Shown piece by piece: positions 32,652 through 43,990 of a DNA stretch of 64,000 nucleotides. Position 1 is the first letter of the stretch, and every line of letters begins with the position of its first letter. The position numbers and the translations under genes were made by a program. The notes beneath the pieces are model-generated. The model had not been told where the DNA came from. It ran no database searches and saw nothing but the letters and a program-made list of their open reading frames with translations. The DNA comes from Pseudomonas sp. PDM16 (GTDB lineage: Bacteria > Pseudomonadota > Gammaproteobacteria > Pseudomonadales > Pseudomonadaceae), in the NCBI RefSeq assembly GCF_014851865.1, contig NZ_JACVAM010000002.1, positions 186,001 through 250,000 on the forward strand, in the 5' to 3' direction.

Positions 32652-33356
32652 ATGAAACCTGTCCAGCTGCCTCTCGGCGTACGTCTGCGTGACGATGCCA
32701 CCTTCGCCAACTATTATCCCGGCGCCAATGCCGCCGCGCTTGGCTATGTCGAGCGCCTGTGCGAGGCCGATGCCGGTTGGGCAGAGAGCCTTATCTATCT
32801 CTGGGGGGGCGAAGGCGTAGGGCGTAGCCATCTGTTGCAGGCCGCCTGTCTGCGCTTCGAGCTGCGGGGTGAGCAGGCGGTCTACCTGCCGCTGGGCGAG
32901 GTGGCCGAGTACGGTCCCGAGTTGCTGGATGGTCTGGAGCAGTCTGAGCTGGTCTGTCTGGATGATCTCGATGCGGTGGCGGGCCGTGCTGACTGGGAAG
33001 AGGCGTTGTTTCACCTGTTCAATCGCCTGCGTGATGCCGGTAAACCTCTACTGCTGGCAGCGACGGCGTCGCCGCGCGAGCTACCGATAGCACTACCGGA
33101 CCTGCAGTCACGTCTGACCTTGGCGCTGGTGTTTCAGCTGCATTCGCTGTCTGACGAGGACAAGCTGCGTGCCCTGCAGTTGCGTGCGTCGCGCCGAGGC
33201 CTGCACCTCACCGAAGAAGTGGGACGCTTCATTCTCACCCGCGGCGAGCGCAGCATGAGTGCCCTGTTCGAGTTGCTGGAGAGGCTCGACCAGGCCTCGC
33301 TGCAGGCTCAGCGCAAGCTGACTATTCCCTTTCTCAAGGAAACCCTGGGCTGGTAA
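32652..33356 (+). CDS. hda: DnaA regulatory inactivator Hda
   Basis: A 234-residue AAA+ protein related to DnaA domain III, acting with the beta clamp to stimulate DnaA-ATP hydrolysis and limit re-initiation. N-terminal 'MKPVQLPLGVRLRDD' contains the QLPLGV clamp-binding segment; P-loop 'GGEGVGRSHLL', Walker B 'LVCLDDLDAV', and sensor region 'LQSRLTLALVF'. ATG 32652 gives the family length. Region 32332-32651 upstream holds only its promoter; no gene seen. Confidence 0.93.
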   Translation: MKPVQLPLGVRLRDDATFANYYPGANAAALGYVERLCEADAGWAESLIYLWGGEGVGRSHLLQAACLRFELRGEQAVYLPLGEVAEYGPELLDGLEQSELVCLDDLDAVAGRADWEEALFHLFNRLRDAGKPLLLAATASPRELPIALPDLQSRLTLALVFQLHSLSDEDKLRALQLRASRRGLHLTEEVGRFILTRGERSMSALFELLERLDQASLQAQRKLTIPFLKETLGW

Positions 33357-33374
33357 GGCCCAGGGTATCTCAGG

Positions 33375-34730
<1,356 letters not shown>

Positions 34731-34801
34731 GCGGGTGCCCATTGTCGGATGAGGGCGCTATTCTAGCCGCGTCGAGCACGAAACGGTTCTAAGGAGTGGG
34801 C

Positions 34802-36034
34802 ATGCAACAGCGGCTGGATGATCTGATGGAGTTCTGGCGATTCCTGTTGCAGCGTTTCCTCGCCGACCGTGCCATCAATAACGCCGCTGCGCTGACCTAC
34901 ACCACGCTGTTCGCCGTGGTGCCGGTGATGACCGTTACCTTCGCCATGCTTTCTGCCGTGCCGGCGTTCCAGGATACCGGCGAGCAGATCCAGAGTTTCA
35001 TCTTCCACAACTTCGTGCCGTCATCTGGCGAGACTGTGCAGCAGTACCTGCGAGAGTTCACCACTCAGGCGCGACACCTTACCTGGGCTGGTGTGGCGCT
35101 GCTCGCGGTGACCGCATTCTTCATGCTGGTGACCATCGAGAAAACCTTGAATGCCATCTGGCGTGTGCGCCAGCCACGTCGGGGTGTCTCCAGTTTCCTG
35201 CTGTACTGGGCGATCCTAAGCCTGGGGCCGCTGCTGTTGGGGGCCGGATTCGCCGTGACCACGTACATCACATCGCTGTCGTTACTCACAGGGCCGGATG
35301 CTCTGATCGGCGCGCGTACTCTCCTGCGCTTTGCTCCTCTGCTGTTCAGCGCCGCGGCCTTCACTCTGATCTACTCGGCGGTGCCCAATGCACGCGTGCC
35401 GTTACGCCATGCCCTGATCGGCGGGCTCTTCGCGGCAGTACTGATCGAGGTGGCCAAGAAGTTGTTCGGTCTCTTCGTGAGCTTCTTTCCGGGCTACCAG
35501 CTGATCTACGGTGCGTTCGCTACCGTGCCTCTGTTCCTGCTCTGGGTGTATCTGTCCTGGCTGATCGTGCTGCTCGGTGCGGAGCTGGTATGCAACCTCT
35601 CATCGTCACGTCAGTGGCGGCGCCAGGCACTGCCTCGCCTGCTGGCGGTCATCGGCGTACTGAGGGTTTTCCATGATCGGCAGCAGCGCGGACAATCGGT
35701 TCGCCACCTCGATGTACAGCGGGCTGGATGGTGGTTGCCTCAGGACGAATGGGAGGAGGTGCTCGACTTCCTGGAGCGTGAGCGTCTGATTTGTCGCGCC
35801 AGCGGCGGGGGCTGGGTGCTGTGTCGTGATCTCGAGCACTACAGCCTGCATCGCCTGCTCGCTCACAGTCCCTGGCCCTTGCCGCGTCCGAACCAGTTGC
35901 CGGAGACCCTGGAGGAAGCCTGGTACCCCCAGCTGCGTGAGGCCATGGGACGATTTCACGAAGACCAGGCGGCCCTGTTCGGCGGCAGTCTTGCGAGATG
36001 GTTACGCGCCGAAAGCGATTCTCAGGAAAAGTGA
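34802..36034 (+). CDS. YihY/BrkB-family membrane protein
   Basis: A 410-residue protein: N-terminal YihY (formerly 'RNase BN') domain with six membrane helices (about 25-260) and '[16 protein letters not shown]', followed by a cytoplasmic winged-helix-like C-terminal region (about 270-400) common in pseudomonads. AAGGAG precedes ATG 34802; an earlier GTG overlaps that site. Precise role unknown. Confidence 0.88.
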   Translation: MQQRLDDLMEFWRFLLQRFLADRAINNAAALTYTTLFAVVPVMTVTFAMLSAVPAFQDTGEQIQSFIFHNFVPSSGETVQQYLREFTTQARHLTWAGVALLAVTAFFMLVTIEKTLNAIWRVRQPRRGVSSFLLYWAILSLGPLLLGAGFAVTTYITSLSLLTGPDALIGARTLLRFAPLLFSAAAFTLIYSAVPNARVPLRHALIGGLFAAVLIEVAKKLFGLFVSFFPGYQLIYGAFATVPLFLLWVYLSWLIVLLGAELVCNLSSSRQWRRQALPRLLAVIGVLRVFHDRQQRGQSVRHLDVQRAGWWLPQDEWEEVLDFLERERLICRASGGGWVLCRDLEHYSLHRLLAHSPWPLPRPNQLPETLEEAWYPQLREAMGRFHEDQAALFGGSLARWLRAESDSQEK

Positions 36035-36194
36035 CGAAAAAGGTCAGTTTCGGGCGAGGTACAGCCCATGTGCGCCGAATGAAGGCTCCTCGGCCTCCTG
36101 CGAAAGCGGCCTGCTGGGCCTGGCACGCTTCTGGCTAATGCCTAGCTGAATGCTGGCAGACTGCTAGCGAGTGCGGGATTCGGGGACGCGGTGA

Positions 36195-36386
36195 ATGAGC
36201 AGTAGCAAGAACAAGGTGGTGCCGTTGCAGCCTCGGGATTCCGAGGAGGCGTTGGAACGGCTCAATCGCATCACCGGTCTGCGTTTTTCTCGCTGGCCCG
36301 AGTCGCTGGCAGCGCTGGCCCGGCAGGCGGCCGAGGAGGCTGAGCCTGCGAAGCCGAGTAGTGTCGTGCGCTTCGGGGTGTTCTGA
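36195..36386 (+). CDS. Hypothetical small basic protein
   Basis: A 63-residue protein with a predicted helical centre ('SEEALERLNRITGLRF', 'SLAALARQAAEEAE'). Start ATG 36195 has a weak ribosome site (GACGCGGTGA). It precedes a bidirectional terminator. Probably a conserved small Pseudomonas protein; no function recognised. Confidence 0.6.
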   Translation: MSSSKNKVVPLQPRDSEEALERLNRITGLRFSRWPESLAALARQAAEEAEPAKPSSVVRFGVF

Positions 36387-36392
36387 GGCCCC

Positions 36393-36422
36393 AAAAAAAG
36401 CAAACCCCGCCGTAGCGGGGTT
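36393..36422 (-). terminator. Terminator between convergent small genes
   Basis: AACCCCGC / GCGGGGTT stem with loop CGTA; on the minus strand it is followed by a run of seven T residues, ending the 36440-36832 gene. Confidence 0.88.
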
Positions 36423-36439
36423 GATTCAGGTCTCAAGCG

Positions 36440-36832
36440 TCAGGCCATTGCCTGGCGAGACGCGGCATCCAGTATCTCGACGGCTTGTACGAAGAGCTCC
36501 TCCACGACCAGGGTCTGGGCGGGAACGGCCGAACGCAAACGTACTTGCATGTCTTCGATCTTGTGTTTCATTGGCAGGCGGGCAATGCCGGAGAGCATCA
36601 CCTTGTTATGGCCGTTGACCTTGCCATGGTCTACCGCCACTTCGCGTGCCTGGTTGCCGTCGCGATAGCGCACGATCAGCGAAACCGGCAGATTGGCCAG
36701 GCCTGGCAGGTGCAGCCAGACAGCCACGTTGAACTCACCGACCCGCCCCTCGTAAGGCGTTACGTTCAGGCGCGCGCTATTGACGATGCTCGCGGGAACT
36801 GGGCCGATTAGCTTGTCGTTGGCTTGGGACAT
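36440..36832 (-). CDS. Conserved hypothetical protein
   Basis: A 130-residue soluble protein with alternating beta-strand pattern ('VGEFNVAVWLHLPGLANLPVSLIVRYRD') and a helical end. No PilZ RxxxR motif or other signature. Has its own terminator. Function unknown. Confidence 0.65.
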   Translation of the reverse strand: MSQANDKLIGPVPASIVNSARLNVTPYEGRVGEFNVAVWLHLPGLANLPVSLIVRYRDGNQAREVAVDHGKVNGHNKVMLSGIARLPMKHKIEDMQVRLRSAVPAQTLVVEELFVQAVEILDAASRQAMA

Positions 36833-36953
36833 GGAAGGCTCCGGCAGAACTCATTGGTATAGGAATTAGCCAATTATAAAAAACGGCTGGTGACGAAACT
36901 GTGCACTGGGGCTTTGGCTCTTGAGACTTCTGTCGCAGAACCTGGCTGAATGT

Positions 36954-38363
36954 TCAAGCCAGCCGCAGCGGGTAGCGCGTGACTGTTGGGGTGCCGAGAT
37001 TGGGTGCCGGCAGTAACAATATCGCTTGGTTGTTGGCGTTGGCGAGCTGCAGCCAGACGTTCTCGCCTTCGACGAACTGTCCGCAGGGCAGCCAAAGACC
37101 ATGATGCCAGCCCGCTCCCGGCTCCGGTGTGCTTTGCAACACCCCCGGATGAGTTTGTGCGCTGGGGGCTCGTCTCAGCCATACGGCGCGAGGCAGGCCC
37201 TTCAGGTAGCGCAGGCCCAGGTGCAGTCCATCCTGATTGAGGTGGCGCCAACGTACCAGGGCCAGGGTGGCGGATCCGCTGCGAGGTAGAACTAGGACCA
37301 GTTGGCCGACTGGTAGATGCGTGGCCAGCTCAGCATGGCAGACGAGTCTGGCCCCTCCGGCGCTGGCATCCAGCATCTGCGCGGCGGAGCTGGTGGGGCG
37401 CTTCTCCAGCAACTGCGCATGGATGGCCGGTAGGCCGATCACCAGGCTGCAATCGGCACTGAAGTCGGCACGAGGATGACGTCTTTGCTGGCGACCAAGC
37501 CAGTGCTGTCGGACCTGATCCAGCAGTTCACGCTCGCCTGCACTCTGTAATGGTGCTGGCTCATACAGGGCCACCAGCAGGGCTCCGAGCTCTAACCTGC
37601 GCAGGTGTTCAGTGGAGCCCGCGATCTCCGCATCGTACGGGAGGCATGGCTGAGCCTGGCTCAGGTCGATCAGAGGACCTTCGCCTTCTTCGTCTTCGTC
37701 CCAGGGTAGTAGCCGGGCGAGCGATGCGAGCGGCGTCAGCGCCCCGAACAGGACTGCGCACTCACCCTCTGCCAGATGGAAGGGATTGCTCAGTGCCAGC
37801 ATCAGCATCTGTTGATAGAGGCCGCGCAGCGTCCCTGCCGGAGTAGGTTGGAATGGGGCGGCTACATGTTCGTCCAGGCAACCCTGATGCTCGCCTATCC
37901 AGTAGAGCAGGTGGCTATCGCTCCAGAGCGAGGCGGGCGGTTCCTGATAAAGCTGATAATGGCGCAGCAGACTCTGGGCGAGAAAGTGCTGGGCCATATA
38001 CAGGCACCAGGCGAGATGCGGGCGCGAGGGCTGGCGGCCCTGGAGTATCTGCAGCAGTAGCCGTTTGAAACCGGCTGCCAGTTCGTTGCACAGGCTGACA
38101 AACGCCTGAGAGGGCTGGGAGCCATCGGCCAGCGCGTTGCAATAGTGGCGATACTCTTCGCAGAAGCTTTGCAGGGCCCGCTGTCTTTCAAGTAAGGTCA
38201 TGGCACTGCGGTTGAGGCGATGCAATAGCCTCAACGCCTGTTGCAGGCCGTCCTCACGAGGCTTTCGGCGTGCATCGGTGAGTTCGGCGTTGAGCTCACC
38301 GAGCCGGGTGGCTTCCTCTTCGACGATGTCCGGCACTTCCAGGCGCAGAGCGTCCAGCGTCAT
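36954..38363 (-). CDS. Large protein with C-terminal PilZ-like domain
   Basis: A 469-residue protein: an all-helical N-terminal two-thirds (about 1-290) and a C-terminal PilZ-like domain (about 295-400) with 'RRHPRADF' and 'DASAGGARL', the two c-di-GMP contact motifs. Predicted cytoplasmic c-di-GMP effector; targets unknown. Divergent from the thioredoxin-like lipoprotein, 30 bases away. Confidence 0.72.
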   Translation of the reverse strand: MTLDALRLEVPDIVEEEATRLGELNAELTDARRKPREDGLQQALRLLHRLNRSAMTLLERQRALQSFCEEYRHYCNALADGSQPSQAFVSLCNELAAGFKRLLLQILQGRQPSRPHLAWCLYMAQHFLAQSLLRHYQLYQEPPASLWSDSHLLYWIGEHQGCLDEHVAAPFQPTPAGTLRGLYQQMLMLALSNPFHLAEGECAVLFGALTPLASLARLLPWDEDEEGEGPLIDLSQAQPCLPYDAEIAGSTEHLRRLELGALLVALYEPAPLQSAGERELLDQVRQHWLGRQQRRHPRADFSADCSLVIGLPAIHAQLLEKRPTSSAAQMLDASAGGARLVCHAELATHLPVGQLVLVLPRSGSATLALVRWRHLNQDGLHLGLRYLKGLPRAVWLRRAPSAQTHPGVLQSTPEPGAGWHHGLWLPCGQFVEGENVWLQLANANNQAILLLPAPNLGTPTVTRYPLRLA

Positions 38364-38393
38364 ATCAACCCCGAGTGCACGAGGAGCGAATGC

Positions 38394-38861
38394 ATGGGAA
38401 GGCCACTCCAGATGGTGATAGGTCTAGTAGCCGGACTTTTCCTGGCCGGCTGCGCCGAGGACTGGGGAGTCGATCAGCATGGACGAAAGGTAACGGCTGA
38501 GCAGCTAGAAGGCCAGTGGTTGGTGATCAATTACTGGGCAGAGTGGTGCAAGCCCTGCAGGACGGAAATTCCCGAACTGAACAGGCTGGATGAAGAGCTG
38601 CGGGGCAAGGGGGTGCAGGTGTTGGGCGTCAATTTCGACGCCCTTCAGGGAGAAACTCTGGCGGCCGCCGCCAAGACATTCGATATCCGCTTCACCCTGC
38701 TGGCCCAGGACCCTGCTCCTCGCCTCGAGCTTCCCCGCAACGATGTCCTGCCTGTGACTTATCTGGTCGACAACAAGGGGCGACTGCGGGAGCGTCTGGT
38801 CGGCGAGCAGACGGCGGCTGGCCTGCACGAGCGGCTGGCTTATTGGCAGGGTAAGGAGTGA
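38394..38861 (+). CDS. TlpA/thioredoxin-like lipoprotein
   Basis: A 155-residue exported thiol-disulphide protein: lipobox LAGC (Cys20), redox motif W-C-K-P-C, and cis-proline 'VLPVTYLVD'. ATG 38394 has GAGGAG upstream and sets the lipobox correctly. Anchored in the periplasm and likely reducing disulphides. Its stop overlaps the acylphosphatase start region. Confidence 0.85.
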   Translation: MGRPLQMVIGLVAGLFLAGCAEDWGVDQHGRKVTAEQLEGQWLVINYWAEWCKPCRTEIPELNRLDEELRGKGVQVLGVNFDALQGETLAAAAKTFDIRFTLLAQDPAPRLELPRNDVLPVTYLVDNKGRLRERLVGEQTAAGLHERLAYWQGKE

Positions 38862-39139
38862 TGCAGATGCAGCTGTGTATGCACGGCCTGGTCAGCGGCA
38901 AGGTGCAGGGGGTAGGCTTTCGCCAGCAAACGCAGCGGGAGGCGGAGCGCCTAGATCTGAATGGCTGGGTGCGAAACCTGGTCGATGGCCGGGTCGAGGT
39001 ACTGTTCGAAGGGGACGAGCCGGCTGTGCGTGAGCTGCAATCATGGTTGGACAAAGGGCCTGCCGGGGCGCGCGTGGATGCCCTCGAACTGGAGCAGCAA
39101 TCACTGCAAGGGATCACTGGTTTCGTGATCAGACGCTAG
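38861..39139 (+). CDS. Acylphosphatase
   Basis: A 92-residue enzyme hydrolysing acyl phosphates. Motif 'GKVQGVGFRQQTQREA' holds the catalytic Arg and 'GWVRNLVDGRVEVLFEG' the catalytic Asn. The ATG at 38861 overlaps the preceding stop, but the ATG at 38867 is better placed after AAGGAG and may be the true start (90 residues). Confidence 0.9.
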   Translation: MQMQLCMHGLVSGKVQGVGFRQQTQREAERLDLNGWVRNLVDGRVEVLFEGDEPAVRELQSWLDKGPAGARVDALELEQQSLQGITGFVIRR

Positions 39140-39173
39140 AGATGAGCAGGCTCCCGTTTGCCGGAGCCCAGGC

Positions 39174-40124
39174 TCAGTCCTCTCCCGGATCGGCCGCCAG
39201 CCGACCAGCGTCCTTCATCAGCGCTTTGAGAAATTCCTGCTGTAGCTCAGGATCATTGCGTGTCAGCTCGATCAAGCTCTGCTCCAGCTCGCTGGCTTCC
39301 TCCTCCAGCCCCAAGTCAGACAGGCGTTTGACCCGATGTACCCACTGGCTGACTTCATCATCCTCGAGGTCGTCATAGATCAGCGCGTGGGCTTCGCGCA
39401 GTTTTCCTCGCAGGTCTCTGCTCACCAGGAGCGAGGCATCGGCGCGGGTGTTGTCCTGGGGATCTTCGACGCTGAGCGCCAGCGTTCCGACGGTGCTGAT
39501 ATCGTGGTCGGCGAAGGGGCTGTCAAGCAGATTGAGGCGCAGCACTCCCTGGCGATCCGTTGTCAGCTCGTGGGTTTCCTTGCCAGCCTTGATCAGCACG
39601 GGGCGCTCGGCCCAGGGTAGGCTCGAGTACTCGGTTCGCCGATCTTTCTGGACCTCCTCGATCTTTGCCAGATTCTGCTCGGCACGACCATTGGACTCGA
39701 CGTTCATCGCTGGATTGAGGCCGGCGACGCCGTAGCTGATCCAGTCCTTGGTCATGCTGTCCGGCAGTCGGCCGAACATCACCACGTTGAGTACGTTGGC
39801 GCCGACACCCGCGACTACTGCAACCGCCCCCAGCGGTACTTCGTACAACTCGCGCCAGGGTTGATACGGGGTGTAGCGATCATAGCGGCGAGTGACCTCA
39901 AACTCCGTGACTTCGAAGGCCTTCTGCTCGTGAATGCGCACTCGCCGCTGCGGCAGCTCGAGCAACCTCGGTTCGCCGGCATCGATCTGCAGGCTGTGAT
40001 CAAGCAACCTGCGCTCGAAGCGCTCCTCATGTTCGCTGCGCTGTGGCAAGTGATTGGCGCAGCCAGCCAGCATGAGGGTGCCGAGCAGGGCCGCGCCGTT
40101 GTGGAGGATGTTTCGCTGCAACAT
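39174..40124 (-). CDS. Putative lipoprotein, conserved hypothetical
   Basis: A 316-residue predicted lipoprotein (lipobox LAGC, Cys22) with an internal hydrophobic segment 'LGAVAVVAGVGANVLNVVM' (about 98-118) and a long acidic C-terminal helix. It lies just downstream of proS in the same direction. Corresponds in position to P. aeruginosa PA0955 as I recall. Function unknown. Confidence 0.75.
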   Translation of the reverse strand: MLQRNILHNGAALLGTLMLAGCANHLPQRSEHEERFERRLLDHSLQIDAGEPRLLELPQRRVRIHEQKAFEVTEFEVTRRYDRYTPYQPWRELYEVPLGAVAVVAGVGANVLNVVMFGRLPDSMTKDWISYGVAGLNPAMNVESNGRAEQNLAKIEEVQKDRRTEYSSLPWAERPVLIKAGKETHELTTDRQGVLRLNLLDSPFADHDISTVGTLALSVEDPQDNTRADASLLVSRDLRGKLREAHALIYDDLEDDEVSQWVHRVKRLSDLGLEEEASELEQSLIELTRNDPELQQEFLKALMKDAGRLAADPGED

Positions 40125-40144
40125 GGTGACTTCTTGGTTTGTAC

Positions 40145-41860
40145 TCAGCGGGGAATACGGGCAGAGAGGAACGACATTACCTCAGCTGCTGGCAACTGCT
40201 GGCTCTCGCTGTCACGGCGGTGCTTGTATTCGAGGTTGCCTTCGGCAAGGCCTCGCTCGCTGACGACGATGCGGTGCGGGATGCCGATGAGCTCCATGTC
40301 GGCGAATTTCACGCCGGGGCTGGTCTTCTTGTCGCGATCATCCAGCAGTACTTCGTACCCGGCGGCCGTCAGCTCCGTGTAGAGCTTGTCGGTGGTTTCT
40401 CGCACGGCTTCATTCTCGTACTTCATTGGCACGATGGCGATCTGGAAGGGCGTGAGGGCGTCGGTCCAGAGAATGCCGCGCTCGTCATAGTTCTGTTCGA
40501 TGGCGGCAGCCACCACGCGTGATACGCCGATGCCATAGCAGCCCATGGTCAGGGTCACGGGCTTGCCACTCTCGCCCAGTACCTTGCAGCCCATGGCCTC
40601 GCTGTACTTGGTGCCGAGCTGGAAGATATGGCCGACTTCGATGCCGCGCTTGATCACCAGGGTGCCCTGGCCATCCGGGCTGGGGTCGCCGGCTACTACG
40701 TTGCGCAGGTCGGCGACCTGCGGTAGCGGCAGATCGCGCTCCCAGTTCAGGCCGAAGAAGTGCTTGTCATCGATGTTGGCGCCGGCGCCGAAGTCACTCA
40801 TCAGTGCCACGCTGCGGTCGACGATACAGGCAATCGGCAGGTTCAGTGGTCCGAGCGAGCCAGGGCCGGCACCGATGGCGGCGCGGATCTCGGCCTCGGA
40901 AGCGAAGGCCAGAGGGCTGGCGACCAACTCGTGGTTGGCGGCCTTGATCTCGTTCAGCTCGTGGTCGCCGCGAACGATCAGGGCGATCAGCTTGCCTTCC
41001 TCGGCGGCGTGCACCACCAGGGTCTTGACGGTCTTCTCGATGGCGAGGCCGAACTGGCTGACCAGTTCATCGATGGTTTTGGCATTCGGCGTATCGACCA
41101 GACGCAGTTCTTCAGTGGCTGCGCTGCGCTCGGCTTCGCGCGGGACGGCTTCCGCCTTCTCGATGTTGGCGGCGTAGTCGGAGGTGTCGCTGAAGGCGAT
41201 ATCGTCTTCGCCGGACTCGGCCAGCACGTGAAACTCGTGGGAGCCGGTGCCGCCGATAGAGCCGGTGTCGGCCTGTACCGGGCGGAAGTTCAGGCCCAGG
41301 CGGGTGAAGACGTTGCAGTAGGCCTGATGCATGCGGTCATAGGTTTGCTGTAGCGAGGCCTGGTCAAGGTGGAAGGAGTAGGCGTCCTTCATGATGAACT
41401 CGCGGCCACGCATCAGGCCGAAGCGCGGACGGATCTCGTCACGGAACTTGGTCTGGATCTGGTACATGTTGATCGGCAGCTGCTTGTAGCTGTTCAGCTC
41501 GTTGCGTGCCAGATCCGTGATGACTTCCTCGTGGGTCGGGCCGACGCAGAACTCGCGATCATGTCGGTCCCTGATGCGCAGGAGCTCGGGGCCATACTGT
41601 TCCCAGCGGCCGGACTCCTGCCACAGCTCAGCCGGCTGTACGGCCGGCATCAGTACTTCCAGCGCGCCCGCGGCGTTCATCTCTTCGCGCACGATGGCTT
41701 CGGCCTTGCGCAGCACGCGCAAACCCAGCGGCAGCCAGGTGTACAGGCCCGAGGCCAGCTTACGGGTCATGCCTGCGCGCAGCATCAGCTGATGGCTGAT
41801 CACCACGGCGTCGGCAGGGGTTTCCTTGAGGGTCGAGAGCAGGTACTGACTGGTACGCAT
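40145..41860 (-). CDS. proS: Prolyl-tRNA synthetase
   Basis: A 571-residue class II aminoacyl-tRNA synthetase of the bacterial type. Motif 1 region '[21 protein letters not shown]', motif 2 '[26 protein letters not shown]', motif 3 '[16 protein letters not shown]', and the YbaK-type editing insertion (about 225-385) that clears Ala-tRNA(Pro). Confidence 0.97.
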   Translation of the reverse strand: MRTSQYLLSTLKETPADAVVISHQLMLRAGMTRKLASGLYTWLPLGLRVLRKAEAIVREEMNAAGALEVLMPAVQPAELWQESGRWEQYGPELLRIRDRHDREFCVGPTHEEVITDLARNELNSYKQLPINMYQIQTKFRDEIRPRFGLMRGREFIMKDAYSFHLDQASLQQTYDRMHQAYCNVFTRLGLNFRPVQADTGSIGGTGSHEFHVLAESGEDDIAFSDTSDYAANIEKAEAVPREAERSAATEELRLVDTPNAKTIDELVSQFGLAIEKTVKTLVVHAAEEGKLIALIVRGDHELNEIKAANHELVASPLAFASEAEIRAAIGAGPGSLGPLNLPIACIVDRSVALMSDFGAGANIDDKHFFGLNWERDLPLPQVADLRNVVAGDPSPDGQGTLVIKRGIEVGHIFQLGTKYSEAMGCKVLGESGKPVTLTMGCYGIGVSRVVAAAIEQNYDERGILWTDALTPFQIAIVPMKYENEAVRETTDKLYTELTAAGYEVLLDDRDKKTSPGVKFADMELIGIPHRIVVSERGLAEGNLEYKHRRDSESQQLPAAEVMSFLSARIPR

Positions 41861-41952
41861 GTTTGGCCGTTATGTCGGTTGCGGGGGCAAATAGTGACTC
41901 GGCATTGTACGGTGCCAGCCAGATGGCGTACAGGACAGACCGGGAGTTGAGC

Positions 41953-42372
41953 ATGGCGGAGCTGACCGCTGGCCAGGTGCAGGCGTTGATTCGCGCCGGA
42001 GTACCGATGGCCGAGGATATTGATCTGTGCATCGATCGTCTCGACGGCGATCTGGCCGTGGCGAGGGTGCCTTTTCACGGCAAGCTGGTGAGGCCAGGTG
42101 GGACCCTGTCAGGGCCGACCATCATGTCGCTGGCTGATGCTGCCATGTATGCGGTTGTGCTGGGGCGCCTGGGGCGTGTGGAGATGGCGGTGACGGCCAA
42201 TCTCAATATCAACTTCCTGGCTCGGCCCAAGCCAGTCGACCTGATTGCCGAGGCGCGAATTCTGAGGCTTTCGCGACGCCAGGCAGTATGCGAAGTGCAG
42301 TTGTATTCATCAGGCGAGGAGGGGAGTCTGGTGGCTCATGTCACGGGTACCTACGCTTTGCCTGGCAGTTGA
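41953..42372 (+). CDS. PaaI-family thioesterase
   Basis: A 139-residue hotdog-fold protein with 'LSGPTIMSLADAAMYAVV', the acidic residue of the PaaI active site within it, and 'NINFLARPKPVDLIAEAR'. GGAG before ATG 41953. Hydrolyses acyl-CoA or a related thioester; substrate unknown. Divergent from proS. Confidence 0.85.
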   Translation: MAELTAGQVQALIRAGVPMAEDIDLCIDRLDGDLAVARVPFHGKLVRPGGTLSGPTIMSLADAAMYAVVLGRLGRVEMAVTANLNINFLARPKPVDLIAEARILRLSRRQAVCEVQLYSSGEEGSLVAHVTGTYALPGS

Positions 42373-42402
42373 GGAGGGCAGCTTTCTCACCGAACTTCAA
42401 AA

Positions 42403-42430
42403 AAGAAACCCGGCCTAGGCCGGGTTTCTT
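42403..42430. terminator. Bidirectional terminator between thioesterase and oprD
   Basis: Perfect 28-base palindrome AAGAAACCCGGCC-TA-GGCCGGGTTTCTT between convergent genes. Confidence 0.88.
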
Positions 42431-42457
42431 CGTTCGCTTCGAGACTCGAAGAAATCC

Positions 42458-43702
42458 TTACAGGATTTCCAGCGGGTACTCTGCGAACAGACGCCACTCG
42501 TTCAGATCGTTCGCGAAGTCAGTATCGGTACGATAGATCGAGTTACGCACTTTGAAGGACAGATCCTTCGCTGCGCCGCTCTGGATGGTGTATTTGACCT
42601 GATTGAAGAACTCGCGCTCTTTTGCGTCGTCGGTACCACCGTAATTGATGTCGTAACCGTAGACGTAAGCGGTTTTCCAAGTCAGACCCGGTACGCCGTA
42701 GCCAGCGAAGTCCAGCTCATAGCTGGCCTGTACGGACTTCTCGTCGGCGTTGTTGAAGTCAGAGTAGTACGAGTTGGCCAGCCAGATTGCGCTGCCACCG
42801 TCGCCGATGTCGTAGGCATAACCGACGTCACCACTGTTCTGCTGGTAGGCTAGGATGAAGGCGTGCGAGCCAACGCTGTATTTACCGGCCAGGCTGAAGA
42901 TGGTGTTGTCGTCGCCTTCGACGCCGTTACCGAAGAAGAGGTCCGACGCAGTGGTGTCGTTCTCGTACTTGGTTTTGTAGATGTTGAAGTCGAAGTTCAG
43001 AGCCTGCTCTGCAGCCAACGGAATAGTCCAGTTGACATTGGCGTAGTACTTCTTGGCGATATCTTCGATATCGGAGTAGTACAGGGCTGCGCTCAGGTCG
43101 TCGGTGAACTGATAGCTACCACCAGCTACGTCAATGCTGTTCAGTCGGCCGTCGTCACGAGCAGCGCTGGCCATCGGGCTGGCAGCAGTAAAGCGACCGG
43201 CGTTCAGCTCCAGACCTTCGATTTCGCTGCTGGTGATCATGGTGCCGGTGAAGCTTTGCGGCAGCAGGCGGGAGTCGTCATATGCCAGAACCGGCAGGCT
43301 CGGCATCTGATCGCCATACTTGATCACAGTGTTGGAGAAGCGAACTTTGACAGCTGCGCCAGCCTGGCCAACGGAGTCGTCCCAGTCTTTTTCTTCACCA
43401 GGGAACATATCGGCTTGGCCGCCGTCGAGTTTCAGACCCAGCAGGCCAAAGGCGTCAACGCCGACACCAACGGTGCCTTGGGTGAAGCCGGACTCGTAGG
43501 TTCCAATGAAGGCTTGACCCCAAGTTTTGCGGTCATTCTGGCCATGGTTGTAGTCACGGTTCCAGTAGGTGTTGCGGAGCAGCAGGTTCAGGCTGCTGTC
43601 TTCCACGAAGCCCTTGGATTCGGACTGAGCGCTGGCAAATGCCAGCTGGGTGGTACCGGCGGTCACGGCTAGAGCCAGTACGCTCCACTTCATCACTTGC
43701 AT
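42458..43702 (-). CDS. oprD: OprD-family outer-membrane porin
   Basis: A 414-residue substrate-specific porin (signal peptide 1-24, …AFA-S). Contains the OprD family traits 'GFVEDSSLNLLLRNTYWNRDY' and 'QAFIGTYESGFTQGTVGVGVDAFG', and basic-aromatic strands forming an 18-strand barrel. In P. aeruginosa OprD takes up basic amino acids and is the carbapenem entry route; the residue specificity of this one cannot be stated. AAAGGAG before the ATG. The 722-base region 43703-44424 upstream has no gene. Confidence 0.88.
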   Translation of the reverse strand: MQVMKWSVLALAVTAGTTQLAFASAQSESKGFVEDSSLNLLLRNTYWNRDYNHGQNDRKTWGQAFIGTYESGFTQGTVGVGVDAFGLLGLKLDGGQADMFPGEEKDWDDSVGQAGAAVKVRFSNTVIKYGDQMPSLPVLAYDDSRLLPQSFTGTMITSSEIEGLELNAGRFTAASPMASAARDDGRLNSIDVAGGSYQFTDDLSAALYYSDIEDIAKKYYANVNWTIPLAAEQALNFDFNIYKTKYENDTTASDLFFGNGVEGDDNTIFSLAGKYSVGSHAFILAYQQNSGDVGYAYDIGDGGSAIWLANSYYSDFNNADEKSVQASYELDFAGYGVPGLTWKTAYVYGYDINYGGTDDAKEREFFNQVKYTIQSGAAKDLSFKVRNSIYRTDTDFANDLNEWRLFAEYPLEIL

Positions 43703-43802
43703 TGTGATTGCTCCTTTGGTTTAGAAGATTTTTGCTGCCTTTATTTGGGGCGGCTCTTTCTTTTTGTGTCGGCGCTAACTTATAGCATGGAGGCTTAAAT
43801 TA

Positions 43803-43990
43803 GCGACAGATATCGTTGATTTCCTACGGCTTGTTCACCACGACGTCGCAAAATTACATCTTCGGAGTCGCAATTTTGTAGGTTTTTGCCGCCTCTATAC
43901 ATTCGCTTGAGTCATGCCGAAAAACGCTGAATATCCAAACGCTTATCGGCAGCCACTGCTGCTCTAGGAGCGGCCTAAAACGGATGTCGC
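43803..43990 (-). promoter_or_regulatory. oprD upstream region with TGTCGC-like half sites
   Basis: Within the gene-free 43703-44424 region, four TGTCGC-like elements occur (GCGACA 43803-43808, GTCGC 43845-43849 and 43867-43871, TGTCGC 43985-43990), plus the dyad CAAAATT/AATTTTG (43849-43855, 43872-43878). ArgR of Pseudomonas prefers TGTCGC-N-A-rich sites and is known to activate oprD, so ArgR control is plausible but unproven. Nothing else recognised in the stretch. Confidence 0.35.
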
